Both the position numbers and the translations under genes were made by a program. Source: Garcia nutans (lineage: Eukaryota > Streptophyta > Magnoliopsida > Malpighiales > Euphorbiaceae). From it: a stretch of DNA of 64,000 bases. Each line of letters starts with the position of its first letter. Position 1 is the first letter of the stretch. This document shows, one piece after another, positions 38,972-52,908 of this stretch. The stretch lies in contig CANTUV010000033.1 in assembly GCA_947685225.1 (NCBI GenBank), positions 52,987,001-53,051,000 of the forward strand. Reading direction: 5' to 3'. Below the pieces are notes generated by a model. It ran no database searches. It worked only from the letters and a program-made list of their open reading frames with translations, and had not been told where the DNA came from.

Positions 38972-40680
38972 AAATCTTATATTCGAGCCTTTGTTAAAAT
39001 TTAATTGGTAGAATTTTATTTTATTTTTATTTTTATAATCTTATCCAACTCAACTCTAAAATAATAATTTAAAAAAAATCACATATATATTTTAAGTCGA
39101 TGCACAAAAGTGTAATTCTATTTTTTTAACAGGCAATTAATTTAGACAAACCCATTTGCTAATTTAGGATTCAGATACAAGATTTTTTATAATAATTATT
39201 TTAATTAGTTCTTTTTTTAACATAAAATAAATTTTAATAATAAGTCAGAAAGTATATATGTAAGATATAGATAAAATTATAAAATTTTAAAGTATATAAA
39301 ATGTACATAATTAATAAAGTTACTAGAATTAAATATCATTGAACTTCTCCAATATAAATAGTAAATAATAGTTACATGCTATGAGCAATTTTATTTTCAG
39401 CGAAATACTCATTCTATCTGTTATCTTCTACAAGAGAATTGTATCTCTATTAGAGAATGACAAATAATCTCAATAAAAAAATGACAAACTTCTATTAGAG
39501 AAAAATAAATAAACTCTATTTAAAGATGAGACATGACCTTTAAATAAAAAAGAACAAAACTTCATAATAAAAACTTAAATAGTATTTAATTTTATTTTAA
39601 AAAATAAAAAATATAAATATAAATTTTAAATTTATATTAATCTAAAAATTATTTAAAAATAAATCATATAATAAATATTTATAATTAAAAAATTAAATAA
39701 TAAATTAAAAAGAAAGACGAAAGGGATGTTGTATGTCATTGACAAAATAATGAAATCTTTTCACCTTTGCATCTTTTAAATTTTTCATTTGGATATTTAT
39801 TGTTGTCGCCGTCTATCAATATAAATTTACAGAATTCAATAATTAATTTAATTGATAAGAGTTTATTGGTTCCTTTTGTTGACTTTAGTTTGATTTTTTG
39901 GGATAATTTTATTGATGATTTTCAAGGGATATCATATCATAAATGATTTTTTTTTATTTATGAAAATTTCCTAGTTATGTGAAAAATAAAAATATAAGAA
40001 TATAATAAAATTTAAAAATCTTGCCTTTTACTTTCAAGTTAGCACATCTTAAGCTTAGATTATTTGTAGAGTTAGATGCCATGAGGATTGATTATGGTAG
40101 CGATCAATTATTTAGGAAACACCAATGAAGCAACTCAATTAAATTTAAGCAAAAAGATGGTACTCGTGCTTTTGATTATAATTTATAATTTAAACTCATT
40201 AAAAAAGTATATTATTTATGATCTAAAAATAAAACAGGTTAAGTAGTAGGAGGTGGATTGATCATCCCCATTCTGGTGATTGGCACTTGTCTGGGACCAT
40301 TAAATTTCCTGTATTGATGAAAATAATTCGAGTAATATTCATAAAATTTAAATTGATTTAATTTGCACATAGAAAATGTCCTTTATTATAAATCGTATCT
40401 ACATTACATTGTATGTTAGTGTAAGATTGATTTTGGATATAAAAATTTTTTTTGGATATAAATCATATCCACATTACATATTAGTATAAATACTAAAAAA
40501 AATTAAAATTTCTTGATTAATTAGACTTTTAATTTTCATAATTTATTTTGTTGTAATGATATTATCTCCTTTGGTTTGAGCTTGATTTTATTTGAAAATG
40601 CTTTTAGAGTTTTTTTTTTTCTAAATTAATCATTATTTAATGGGTTTTACTTATTATTTCTTTGAATGTGAAAAAAAAAT

Positions 40681-40781
40681 TAAGTGGTCCGGGAGGTGGG
40701 ACATCAACTGTAACAGCTGACCCTAGTCTCTCACGTTCAAACCTGTAAAGTTAAACTTTGCATTTGGACAAAAAAAAAAAA
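40681..40781 (+). mobile_element. SINE-like candidate with box B and A-tail
   Basis: A GC-richer stretch of about 90 bp stands out from the surrounding AT-rich DNA and ends in a run of about 12 A. It contains GTTCAAACC at 40735-40743, a good match to the RNA polymerase III box B, and a weaker box-A-like TGGTCCGGGAGG about 50 bp upstream. A clear target duplication is not visible, and it is not a folded tRNA gene. It could be a short tRNA-derived SINE or a truncated one. Confidence 0.35.
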
Positions 40782-41539
40782 GAAAATAGAACAAAGTATA
40801 GTTAAATATATATATAGATATAAACATTACCTTTCCACTAAAAGAACCTATATACTATAGTACTGACCTTACCTATGTCTAAACTTAACTCAAAGGCTGG
40901 GATTTGGGATTTAACGTTAGAGTGCTAAAAATCTCCTAGAAAAAGCGCTCACTACCAAATAATATATGGCACCCATAATGCATGGCACCATGCTGAACCC
41001 ATTAATTATATTTTTATTCTTTTATTAAATATATATATATATATATTTATATATCTAAATCTCTGAGATTTTAGGAGTACTATTTAGTCCTTTGAGAATA
41101 GGGTATTGTCCTAATTTAAGGAATAAATTTATTAATAATTTACTGTTCTATAATTTATTTTTAATAAATAAAAAATATTTTTTAAAAAAATTATATAACA
41201 TATTATAAGATAGAAATTTCATCATTATAGCATATAAAAATACATACATACATACATATATATATATATACCATTAGACAATCATCGATTAATACCAATA
41301 ATGTTAATTTATAAAATATATATATAGGTTAAGTAGTAGAGTATGTATAAATATAAATTGAAGGCCTTGGGAATGAGTTAAATAAAAAGTTTAGATACAT
41401 GCTTTTTAGTTACAATGCACTGTTATTCTTTAATTTGTTCATCAGCTCTTTCCATCTTCTTTGCAACAACATACTGACTGCAACAAGTAAAATTATTTCG
41501 AACGCCATAGCCGAGGAACTAGCAGTTCCCAGTGTTCTT

Positions 41540-41549
41540 TATAAAACCC
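41540..41549 (+). promoter_or_regulatory. TATA-box candidate for the MATE gene
   Basis: TATAAAACCC lies 290 bp before the MATE ATG (41830). It is followed by a mixed-composition leader with a CT-rich stretch (TTTCTCTCTGTCTCT near 41780). Confidence 0.3.
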
Positions 41550-41829
41550 TTTCTTTGCGCTTTCAAATATTAAGGTTTGTTTTCTTTTGTTTAAATTACG
41601 TACAGAGAAGAGGTCAGATTTTATTCAATAGTAATTGCTGGGTTTATAAATTAATTTGATTTAATTTAATCAGTTTGGCATGCATGCGTTTACAGTAATT
41701 GTTTAATCATCCATAAGACAGCAATTTGAGGAACAACCCATCTCTGGAACTGCTCCAATTTTGTTGTTGTTAGGTTTGTTTCTCTCTGTCTCTATTGCAA
41801 AACTGAGATAGAAAATAAATAAATAAATC

Positions 41830-44800
41830 ATGTGCCCTGGTAGTACTGATACTGAATCTCGAGGAATTATAAATGGTGAAAATTTGATTTCAAAGGAAAC
41901 GGCAGACCATGAAGAAACTACAATGAGAGCAAGTAGCAGAGGTGGCGGAGAAGAGGCAAACTTTTTTGGACTTCTCCGACGATTAACACTTAATGTCAAT
42001 CTCGGATTCGGATACGGACTTATTGGACTTGAGCGCCCACAACTAAATGAGGTATATTTTTTTAATTCTTTTTCTTAATTAGTTCTTGGAAAGTGAAATA
42101 TATAGTTTTTCCCAAGAATAAATGCTTTTTGGGACGGTCAAAGCGGTCTATAAATTGGCATATACTATATGAATTAATATGGTGGAGTTGAAAACTTGAA
42201 ATAATTAAGAGTCAAAAAAGTTTATAGTAATTCTTTGGTTTTTATCACCTTCATTTTTAACTCTTTCTTTCTCTATGGATTAACTTTCTCTTTTACATGC
42301 TGCATTATGAATTGTTTTGCATTATCATTTAAACTTTAACTAACGCGGAGTACTCTCTTCTGTGTCTTTTTGAAACTTGTTTCTGGAGTTTTGATATTCG
42401 TTTATGGGCAATAAATTAAAAATCTTCATAAATGATTCTTTAATATATATATATATATATTAAATATTTGAGTTCATTGATAAACAGTAGAGATGCTCTG
42501 TTGCTACAAATACAGAACCGCATATTCTGGTGGGTGGTTTGGGTCTAAAAATAGAGTAATAATAAGTACTACTGGGAGAGCAGTCTTTTTTATATATGTA
42601 TAATATGGACACGATAAATGATAAAATGTAATTGGCCATATGGTTGTGTTTTGACTTTGAGGAAACATCACCAGTAGACTTCACTGAATCTGAATGAAAA
42701 TGACACTGAATAAGCCAAGGCGATAGCTGATAAATATTTAAAATTAAGCCTTAAATTCACAATTTCACAACCCTCTCTCTATCTTGTTTTAAATCTCATA
42801 TTCTGTCTCATAAAATTTTTATATATTATTTAATTTGTAATTTTGTCTGTCATCATTAAACAGTTTCAGATAATAATAGATATACATACAATCGACAAAT
42901 AAAATTAAATAATTTTTTATTATTATTCTTGTAATAATTTTTTATTATATGAATTTTCTGCATTTTCATATAGTTTGCTTTAAACATTAGGCATCAAACT
43001 CCTAACTAATAATATATTATCACAATCCACATAGACCCGTCAATTTTTAGATATTTATTATTTAATTTCATAACATGCTCTATACTAGTTTATAAATCAA
43101 GACAATATTATTTTACTTCTTTCTCCGTTTTTCTAAACTGAACAAATTTACAGTAAAGAGGGGAAAAGAAACTTCTTTAATTATTATATTAGTAATTTGA
43201 TACTTAAATATTCATTTATAACATTAAACGAATTTAAATCGTGACAATAAAAAGAAAATCTCTTTAACCTTAAGTCTTTTCCTTAGCAGAGATTAAGTCA
43301 TTAACTTTCCAACAATTTAATAAGCTGCAAAAAACCTAATCAACTTAGATGGTGGGCTTCTGTTCCACATCTGCTCAATCAGCTTGTAATTGGTGATTCT
43401 TTAGTTTAATTCAATATGAAGTTCTTATGCTAAAAAAAAACTTCTTTGTTTCAATTTTTTTATCCCTTAAAAATTTAGAGCTTAAAAAAAGGGTGATATT
43501 TGATGGTGTTTCAGTTAAAACCAGTAAGAAATTGATTTTTTATGTTCTCTATACTGTTTTCGCCCAAATAAACATCTCTAATCTTAAAGAGTAATTTACT
43601 TAAGCTTTTTTTAAATACAAATCTTTTTTGTTTTCTACTTTCGCTAAAAGTGACTTTAATTACTTCTGCTGAAAAAGGCCAAGCAGAAAGGGTCTTGTTT
43701 TATAAAAAAAAAAAAACATTTTTTTTGATTTTTTGTGTGGAGAAGTTATATGGACCCTAATTCAATCCTAAATAATTGAGGATTGAGTTCATTTCTCCTC
43801 CCTGCATCACTTTTTCCTTTTCTTTTTCTCTTTTTGGCAAGTATAATATTCACATGAGAATACAAAAATAAATAATTCTTTTATTCAAAACATCCATTTC
43901 AATTTTTTAATAACTAAATGGTAAAATAACACTAAAACTTAAATATCACCAAAATTAAAATTTGAGTACCCCTAGTACTTAAAAAAAAAAAGATCTCACC
44001 ATACACCAAACAATGTCATCCTAATAATAATAGATATATCAATCTTATTGTATACTTTATGATATTGTATCAATAATGTATTAAAGAATAACTAAATAAA
44101 TAATTTCCTTTAAATTTTATGATCATTTGAGACTAAAAAATCGATTTTATTTAATTAAAATTTAATCATATTATATTTATATATCGATGCAGGTAGGCGA
44201 AGAGGTGCTTGCTCTAGGAAAAATTGCTTGCCCAATAATTTTGACTACGGTGCTCATATACTCAAGGTCTGTTATATCAATGCTATTCTTGAGTCGTATG
44301 GGTAAAATAGAGTTAGCAGGAGGCTCACTAGCACTTGGGTTTGCAAATATTACAGGCCTCTCAGTAATGAAAGGCTTAGCCATGGGAATGGATCCCATTT
44401 GTGGTCAAGCCTACGGAGCCAAAAGATGGTCTGTTATCAGCCAAACTTACCTTAGAACTCTCTGTCTCCTTCTACTTATTTCCTTACCCATTAGTTTGTT
44501 ATGGCTTAATGTAGAACCCATCTTTCTACGGTTAGGTCAGGACCCAGATATCACTAATGTAGCCAAAGTTTATATGGTTTTCTGCATTCCTGAGTTAATG
44601 GCTCAAGCTGTTCTTCACCCGATGCGATCTTTTCTTCGAACTCAAGGCTTAACAGCTCCTTTAACTATATCTGCTGTTGGCGCAGTGATCCTCCATACCC
44701 CAATCAGCTACTTTTTTGTAATTTATTTGAAGCTGGGAGTTAAAGGAGTTGCATTAGCAATTGCTTGTAATACAATAAATATGAATATAGGATTGCTAAT

Positions 44801-45590
44801 TTACGTTGCGGTGTCCAAAACACCATTGAAACCCTGGCATGGAATTACACTTCCTTCTATCTTACAAGGCTGGCAGCCATTGCTATCATTGGCCCTGCCT
44901 AGCGTCATCTCTGTCTGCTTGGAGTGGTGGTGGTACGAGATAATGCTGTTTCTTTGTGGTTTGCTTCCCAATCCAAAGGCTAGTGTTGCAGCTACTGGTA
45001 TCCTTATTCAGACAGCAGGTTTAATCTATTCATTTCCATTTTCACTGAGTTGCAGTTTAAGTACACGAGTAGGTCACGCACTGGGTGCCGGACAACCAGC
45101 TCGAGCTCAATGGACAGCTATAATTGGGATAATTTTGGGTTTTACATGTGGACTCACAGCTGCTGTTTTAACTGCTTCATTTAGTTCAATATGGGGAAAG
45201 CTGTACACAAATGAGCCACAGATTCTGGAATTGATATCAATTGGACTTCCCCTATTGGGATTATGTGAAATTGGCAACTCTCCACAAACAGCTGCCTGTG
45301 GAGTCTTAACAGGCACTGCACGTCCTAAAGACGGTGCTCGCATAAATTTATATGCATTTTATCTTGTTGGTTTGCCAGTTGCAATTCTGCTAACATTCAA
45401 AATGAAAATGGGTTTCAGGGGATTGTGGTTTGGGTTACTGGCAGCACAGCTTAGCTGTGTTTCTATGATGTTGTATACCTTGTTTAAAACTGATTGGAGG
45501 CAGCAGGCTAAAAGAGCTGATGAGCTTACTTCAGCTGTAGCTGAAAGGGAAGAAAATTTGGAAAATGGCTTACTTATGACAGATAAATGA
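41830..45590 (+). CDS. MATE (multidrug and toxic compound extrusion) transporter, DTX48-56 type, 2 exons, 539 aa
   Basis: A membrane antiporter that exports organic compounds using an H+ or Na+ gradient. Exon 1 (41830-42051) encodes 74 residues: a hydrophilic N-terminus (MCPGSTDTESRG) of the kind seen in this clade. Exon 2 (44193-45590) encodes 465 residues and holds all the membrane helices. The intron is 2141 bp, GT-AG, phase 0. Recognisable blocks are LAGGSLALGFANITGLSVMKG, MGMDPICGQAYGAK, CLEWWWYEIMLFLCGLL, AATGILIQTAGLIYSFPFSLS, LCEIGNSPQTAACGVLTG and GLWFGLLAAQLSC. The tail DWRQQAKRADELT is typical of the ADS1/BCD1/DTX50 clade, which Arabidopsis work connects with hormone, iron and senescence traits. 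The exact orthologue and substrate cannot be set from sequence alone. No frame breaks are seen. Exon 2 also has an in-frame ATG at 44187, but that lies in the intron end (ATGCAG) and is not the start. Confidence 0.95.
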
Positions 45591-47401
45591 GACAATACAA
45601 TATCCAGTCCACAAGCAACTCCTAACAGATACAGAACTAGATTAGAACATTTAAATGAATTCAAAATATCCCCTTGGTTGAGAGTATGCAGGATCAGTAT
45701 TTATGATGGTAAAAAAAAAGAAGCGAAATGACTCTTACTCTTGACATGATTTATTGATTGATTTATTATATATATCTTGGGAGCATATATAAAACATTAT
45801 TTCCTTTCTTATCTGATCCAATTGCATGCGCAGCTACAACTTTTAAATACAACTGTTTATATTCCTCTTGGAGCACATTCAGTATCCCCTGTTAAAGCGC
45901 AAAGGAAATGAGAGAAATTAAAAAGAGAAAAAGATGCCCCCCTCTTTTAAATTGACCAAGTTAAGATTATAGCACTAGGTCCAATCTCCTATTACCAGAA
46001 CCATCTTGTATAGCACTTGAATAGAAAACATTACCTTGGCCAATGATAATGAATGATATCACTGAAATAAAACAAACTAAAGAGAGAAGGTTCACACATG
46101 CATGATTAATTCAGAAGGCAGAAGAATCTCTAATAGACTACATGAAATTTACCTTAAAAACAAACTTTAATGATCTCTATTAACCATTTCAACATGGTGC
46201 TTTTCTCAACAAAGTTATCAAACTATTAAATTCCAAATTTAAATCCCCATCAAATTGCATTGTAAGTAACAGAAAGAATAATTCATTTGGAGTTTTGGAC
46301 ATTGATATAAACATAGTGTTGCCAAAATATTCTGTTTATTCTAGAATTCAAACACGTTCACTAGACATTAATGCAACAAAATGAATTTAATAACTATAAA
46401 GCAGTTCAAAGTATATAATAAGCTGAAAACAAATGAATGAAGATGTACTTCAGTATCTACAGACAACAATCCTGTAAATTAAATTACCTGCAATTTTCAT
46501 GTTAAGGAGATATCATGATGTTAAATTACCAGTGAATATGCATTTAATTTGAAAACCGATTCGCACAATCTATCGAATCTAGTTATTACCAGAGGAAAAT
46601 GCGGGTAGGCTATGTGAAATCAAATCTTGCATAATCTGAAACCAAATTATAGTTATGGTTTTTCATTTTTTTAAAATGAAGCTAAATCATTTTTTATATA
46701 AAATTGGATTAAAACTAAATTATTTATATAAAATAAATGAAACTAAAGTAATATTTTTATTTTGATTTCTAAAACACTTTAGAATAAATAAATTAACTCT
46801 TTAAGCAACTTACTCTAATTAACATTGTTTTGGTGGCTATTATTAGTTTTAGATATATAAAATGAAAGAAAAAATTTTATTTACTTTCCAATTGTTGTTA
46901 TCCATTAATAAACATAAACATAAACAGTATTTATACCATTCTAAGAATCCAAGGGAAACATAAAAGCACCCAATCACGAAGATTAAATGCAGATTATTAA
47001 TTTGGAAGTGGGTAAAATTAATTCATTAAACATAATTTGCTATTGAAATAAAATATAAATTACAAGAAAATATAAAAACTAACTAAAACAGTAAAAATAT
47101 AAATTACAATAGTGAAAAGTTTTCTTATTCATTGGTGCATGGAATAGAGGTAAAAAAAGATACTTCTCATCGAAAAACTATATAATCAGTCACATTATTC
47201 TAATTAAATATTATATTAATATAAAATAATAATTCAATTGAATAATAATATATTATTTATATTTTATAATTAAAAAAATATTAAATTCACCAAAAAAAAA
47301 TATAAGTATAATCGCGGTTGTATCATATAATTTCTCCCACCAATTCTACAAAGCTCCCAACCCCATGGAATTTGAATGCGGTAGCTGCATAGAACTAAAG
47401 A

Positions 47402-47443
47402 TGCGATTCTCCATTCTGATAACAAAAAAAAAAAATGCAATCC
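47402..47443. repeat. Direct repeat flanking a short A-tailed insert
   Basis: ATGCGATTCTCCAT at the left and ATGCAATCCTCCAT at the right (two differences) flank TCTGATAAC followed by an A-run of about 12. This is the signature expected of a tiny target-primed retro-insertion. Confidence 0.5.
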
Positions 47444-50400
47444 TCCATATTATGCATAAACTCCCACCACATAATTTGCAATAAAATTCAAACCTAAGAA
47501 CTTGGCAGTTGGGCGGGATTTTAACGTCTTCTCCTTATCCTACGTACCATTATAAAAAGCTTAACCAGTAAGAAGCAATTATTGGTAAGGTCCCAGCAAC
47601 AACTTCATGTAATTTCCATGTTGAAAAGTCCTAAACAGGCAAAAAAAAAGAAGGTAAGAGATGTTTATGCTTTTATTATTTATTACTCCTGAGCTGCTCA
47701 TTTCAGGATAGGTTTATCGTATACAGTGTTATCCGGTGATTTATAATTTAACATCTTATTATAACAACAATTTAATAAGAATTTTGATTTTAATTTCAAC
47801 AACAATTCCATTTACAGTATTGTCAAAATAATTACACATGAAGAAAGAAAAATTTTCAGGACTCGACATCAAATTATTTGTAATTTGTGAAAAAAAAAAT
47901 GAAATTTATCTCATTTAGTAATTTTTTTTAATTACAAATTTGCAAATAATTTAATGTTTATGTTGGTTGCGGACGTGGCGTCCACTAGACGCCTCCCAAC
48001 CAACCCTCTCTTTCAGCTCGCTCTTCATGCAAACATGTGCTGTACAAATTTCCACCAAACATAATGTTACCTGTGAAGAACTAAAAATGAAAAAATTAAT
48101 TATAATATATTAGCTTAAATTAATAATTTCAACCGGTAGCCAATGGAAAATAAGCTAAAGAACCGGTAACGGCCCTTCTCCTCCATGTCCAAAGCCAGTT
48201 TTGGAAGGAACGAGAAAATAACTGGCTTTATCAGACGAGCATGGGATTTGGCAGTCTGAAGAGAAGGCCACGTCGTTTTCTGCATTATTGCCGCACACTT
48301 GGTCTTTATATGAACCCACATATTTTTAACACGTTCATTAAAGGTGTCATTTCATGGGTTCCACGTAACCAACCATCGTACAGACACACAGCCGCAATAT
48401 TTACATATCATTGTATACGTGGCAAAAAAATCTCATATTGTGCAAGGAAAAAAAAATCTTTACTTTGTAGCTACAGAAATCTTCACTTCTCAATAGTGAC
48501 TTCCTTGGAAAGTTTGGCGCATTCATCGATACAAATGCTCTTATTCAGATTTAAGATTCTGTACCACAATCAACCGCGAAGTCAATTTTTTTTAAAAATA
48601 AAAAAATCATATATATATTAAAAATAATATAAATTTAAAGAATGATAATTAAATATTTTAAAAATTTTAATAATATATATATAATTTAAAAATAAAAAGG
48701 ATAATTGTGTCTCTTATAACGTATGTAGCCTCGTCACTGATCACAATTGATTATTATTCATACCATTAATTGAGTAGTAATTTTATATAACTTAGTTAAA
48801 TTAAATAAAAAAAATTATGAATTAATTGGGAGAAAAAGTATCAATTTTATATTATTTAAGATTATAATTATTAATTTTTTATTAAAAAAAAGCTAAATAG
48901 ACTATAATTTGTAATTTTCACTAATTAATAAAAATTGTATAATAACTCTCCCACTAATGACAATGGGCTACAAATTCACAGTACCATAATCGTGAAAATT
49001 CCAGACCTTTTACTCGACTAAAATGATAATTATTTAGTCCAAAGAAAGTTATATAACTATTTTAATACATGTTGTAAATTCAAATGATGAGTTTTAAGTG
49101 GAAATTGATGCAATTGTTAGGAACATTAAGCAGTCGACTGCCCATTTTCAGAATTACGTTTTTGTTTCTGTCAAAAGGAGATATAACAAAATAGCATATT
49201 TAATAAAATATGTTATTCTAAATAGGATATTGAGACGTGATTGAGTAAATTCTCCTCATAATCAATTTTACTAAATTTGCTATTCTGAAGCAGATATTAG
49301 GATCTGATTGGATGAATTTTCATCCTAGTCAATTAAAATTTTTGTTATGTATGAATTTTTCTAATAGTTAATGGGAATAAAAATCATGTTTTCTCGTTCA
49401 AAAAAATAATAAAATAAAATAAACCAAACAAAAAAATGAAAAGTGCAATTATTTACATGTGCAATAATTATAATGATAGAGTATATTTAACCACAAACTA
49501 AAAATTCTCTATGAGCATAGAGGTATGATGTATTTAGTGTTTTACTCAAACAAGTTATTTAGATGACCCTAAAAAAAATCAACTTTCTTGCCTACCAGCA
49601 CAGAAGGAACTAAAGTAAAATTCCAACAAAAGTTGTCAAACCACTAATGTTGAAAAGTGAAATAAAAATTTTGAATTTTTAATAATATTTTTTTACTATG
49701 TTTGAAATAAATAATTTAAGTTATAGAATTAATTTATAAATAAATTTTATATGAAATTTTATATTAATATAAATTTTATATTGATTTATACTATATTTAT
49801 AAATAAATTCTCATATTTAGTATGTTATAATTTAAAATAGATAATTCAATTAAATTTTATATAATTTTATTTAGAATAAATTATAAATTAAGAATTCAAT
49901 TGTTTTTTTTAATATACCATTGACAAATATATTAGGGACAACTACTCAAGAAAATCATATCACCTATACTATTATTATTTAATTAAAAATACTAGATAAA
50001 ATATCTAAAATACTTAACTATTTATTCAATCATGTCTATATTTTTTTCTTAAGTCAAGAAAATTGAAACAGTATAGTGAAAGAAAATGATATATATCTAT
50101 TAAGGATAATTTTGTGAAAAAATAATTAATTTTAGTATAAAAATAATTTAAAAAGATAAAGAAAATAATTAATAAATTTTAAATTTTTTTATTAAATTTA
50201 ATTTAAAGAATAATTAAAATTTTAATTAATTAATTAAAATTTTAAAACAATTTATTAAAATTTTTAATTTACTAAAATTAATTCATTAATATTTTAAAAT
50301 AATTAATTTTAGTATAAAAAATATTTAAAAAGATAAAGAAAAATAATTAAGAAATTTAAAATTAATTTAAAGAAAATAATTTTTAATTAATTAAAATTAA

Positions 50401-52908
50401 TTAGTTTATTAAAAATTTTAAGACAACTTATTAAAATTAATTTATTAAAATTTTAATAATATAATAAAATTTTAATTTATTAATTAATAAATAATTTTAA
50501 AAAATTAAAATTAATTTATGAATGAACAAATAATTTTAATAATTAATTTTTTTTAATTATTAAATTTCTTAGAAAAATTAAAAGAGCAAAGTGGAAGAAA
50601 AGATTGTAGATTTATTAAGGACAATTTTATGAAAAAATAGTTCATTAATTTATAAAATTCATTTACAAATTTCACTTATTTAGTTAGCATTTACTTTATA
50701 CTAATTCATAAAATACTTCATTCCAAACAATCAACTTTTAAAATTTAAATGAATTTTATAAAATTTTATTGAATTTATTTATTCCATACAAGGTATTAAT
50801 TTTAACATTATTTTATTTCAATTAAAATATTTTTTAAACTCAAAAGTAACTAAATTTTATTAATTATATATTTGTAAATATAAGAATTGATGATATAGAA
50901 TTTAATTAAATTGAGGAAAATTCATCATAAATACACACTCTTAGCTGAGAAATTATGTTAATCTAATTATTATACCTGCTATATAATAATTAGATTATAT
51001 TTGTACAAAATATATTTATTTACTGATATTTTTTAATTTTAAAATAAATATACCTGTTATTTTAATTAATTTTTTATGAGATTTATAAATTATTAAGCAT
51101 AGACTTAAATTATAAATACTACTAAATTCAAAACTTATTAATTTATAATACTTATGTTAAAAGGCCAAACGAAACTCCAAATATATTATAATTTCTGTGC
51201 AAGATTATCACAATATATTAATGTAATTTATGCAATCAAATATTTTTTCTATAAAAAAATGTGAAAACAACTTGTTGTCACTATAGAATTTCATTTAGTT
51301 CGTTGAAATATTAAATTCATATGACAAGAAAGGAAAGGTAGAAACTTAAATATGCACATTAATCATCATATGGTAATTAGTTACAGGCATTAAGTATTGA
51401 AATCTAAATATCTAACAATGCTCATTAATGTGTAACGGCAACATTGAGAATAAAGCTTTTTTTTTTTTTCAGTTGATTAGAGATATTTTCTGACCAAATT
51501 AAGTATTGAAATTCCAGGCTTTCATTACAGAGATTTATAAATCTAAAATTGTGTTGAATTAAGTTTTAAAATTATATTTGGGGAGGTGGTATGCAAGTAC
51601 GAATGGTACCATGGAGTTGATATTATGCCCCAAATTGTCCGTGCAGACTAAAGAACAGAGCCCAAAGGCAAAGACTTGGTGTGAAAGAGAGGCTAGGCTA
51701 AGCTCAACCCAGCAGCTTAGCCAAAATTAATGGGAACGCCCACCGAAGAGATAACCATTCAAGCTTTTACTTTCTCTTTTGTGTCAGAACTCAGAAACCC
51801 TTCAGAACTTACAGACTTTCTAATTTTTAAATTCCTACTCCATTCCATTTAAAATACCACTTTCCAGAAAAATAAATTATTCCACTTATATTATTATTTT
51901 ATAAAATTAATTAATTTTTTAATTATTTTCTTATTATTAATAAATTAATTAATAAAATAAAAATATTTTAATATTAATAAATTAATATAAAATATTATAA
52001 TTTATTCAAAATAATTTTATATTTTTTATTAAAATTTAAATTTTATTTTAAAAAATTTCAAACATATTAAAAATAAATTAAAAATATTAATTTATTCTTA
52101 ATTAATAATTACTCTCTCTAATATTTATAATCTATTAACTTTTTACTGGTTAATAATATTATTAAATATAAATAATAAATTAATAAATAATATTAAATTT
52201 TTAATTTAATACTTTTGAATGTCAAATAATTTAAAATAAAATTAATATTTTAAAATAATATTTAAAATAAAATAAATGAACTATAATTTTAAAAAAAATT
52301 AATTTTTTAGATAAATATGCATAAATTGTATGGAATAATTTAAATGGGATAAAATATGCACAGACTTTGCCGTTCTTTAATTTATTTATTAGTATTATTT
52401 TTTCAATTTTAAATTAGCCTTTGCTTTAATGTCCAACAATCAAATTTTTTTGCATTAAAGATTAGTTAAATAACAGTCAACTTTTGAATTGCACATTTCT
52501 TCATCTGCTTTTATTACTATTGACTTATTGAATTAGTAGTCTAATTTTATTCTTAAATAATATTAAAAAACCTAATATGAGTGAAATTAAATTTTAGCAT
52601 TATTTTCCTCAAATAATTACTTTGTTTATCTTTTTCGATTAATACATCCTTCGACATTAATGAAGTAATTTTTATATAAATTTTTTTCTACCATTTTTAT
52701 AGTATATGTTTACATGTGTTAAAAATAATAATGTTATTTTATAATAAAATATTACAGTAATGATAATCATTTCCCTGGTAACTAATTATTATAATTCTTG
52801 TTTTACGCAACATAGGAAAAATATGCAGCCACAATCTTAACCAGATAATTTAATTTATTTATTAAACTTAATCAAGTCCATAATCATGAATATCAAATTG
52901 AACTAAAC

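Larger units (their letters stand above)
29282..41829. other. 12.5 kb gene-poor AT-rich region
   Basis: 29282-29640 is the probable 3' UTR of the membrane-protein gene, with an AATAAA-like site near 29626. Beyond it I find no convincing gene. The content is A/T runs, small tandem duplications (36089-36183 and 38928-38971), short insertion scars (30006-30049, 30445-30490, 32828-32893), a SINE-like segment (40681-40781) and one unexplained 147-codon open stretch (37743-38186). Confidence 0.55.

Noticed and set aside
40735..40743. Box B as evidence of a tRNA gene
   Set aside because: No cloverleaf or acceptor stem can be formed around it; SINE-like at best.
41399..41659. 86-codon frame upstream of the MATE gene
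   Set aside because: Overlaps the likely MATE promoter and TATA candidate; composition is low-complexity Phe/Leu.
48241..48621. 126-codon plus-strand frame near 48.3 kb
   Set aside because: It has no family resemblance, begins inside an inverted repeat, and ends in A/T runs.
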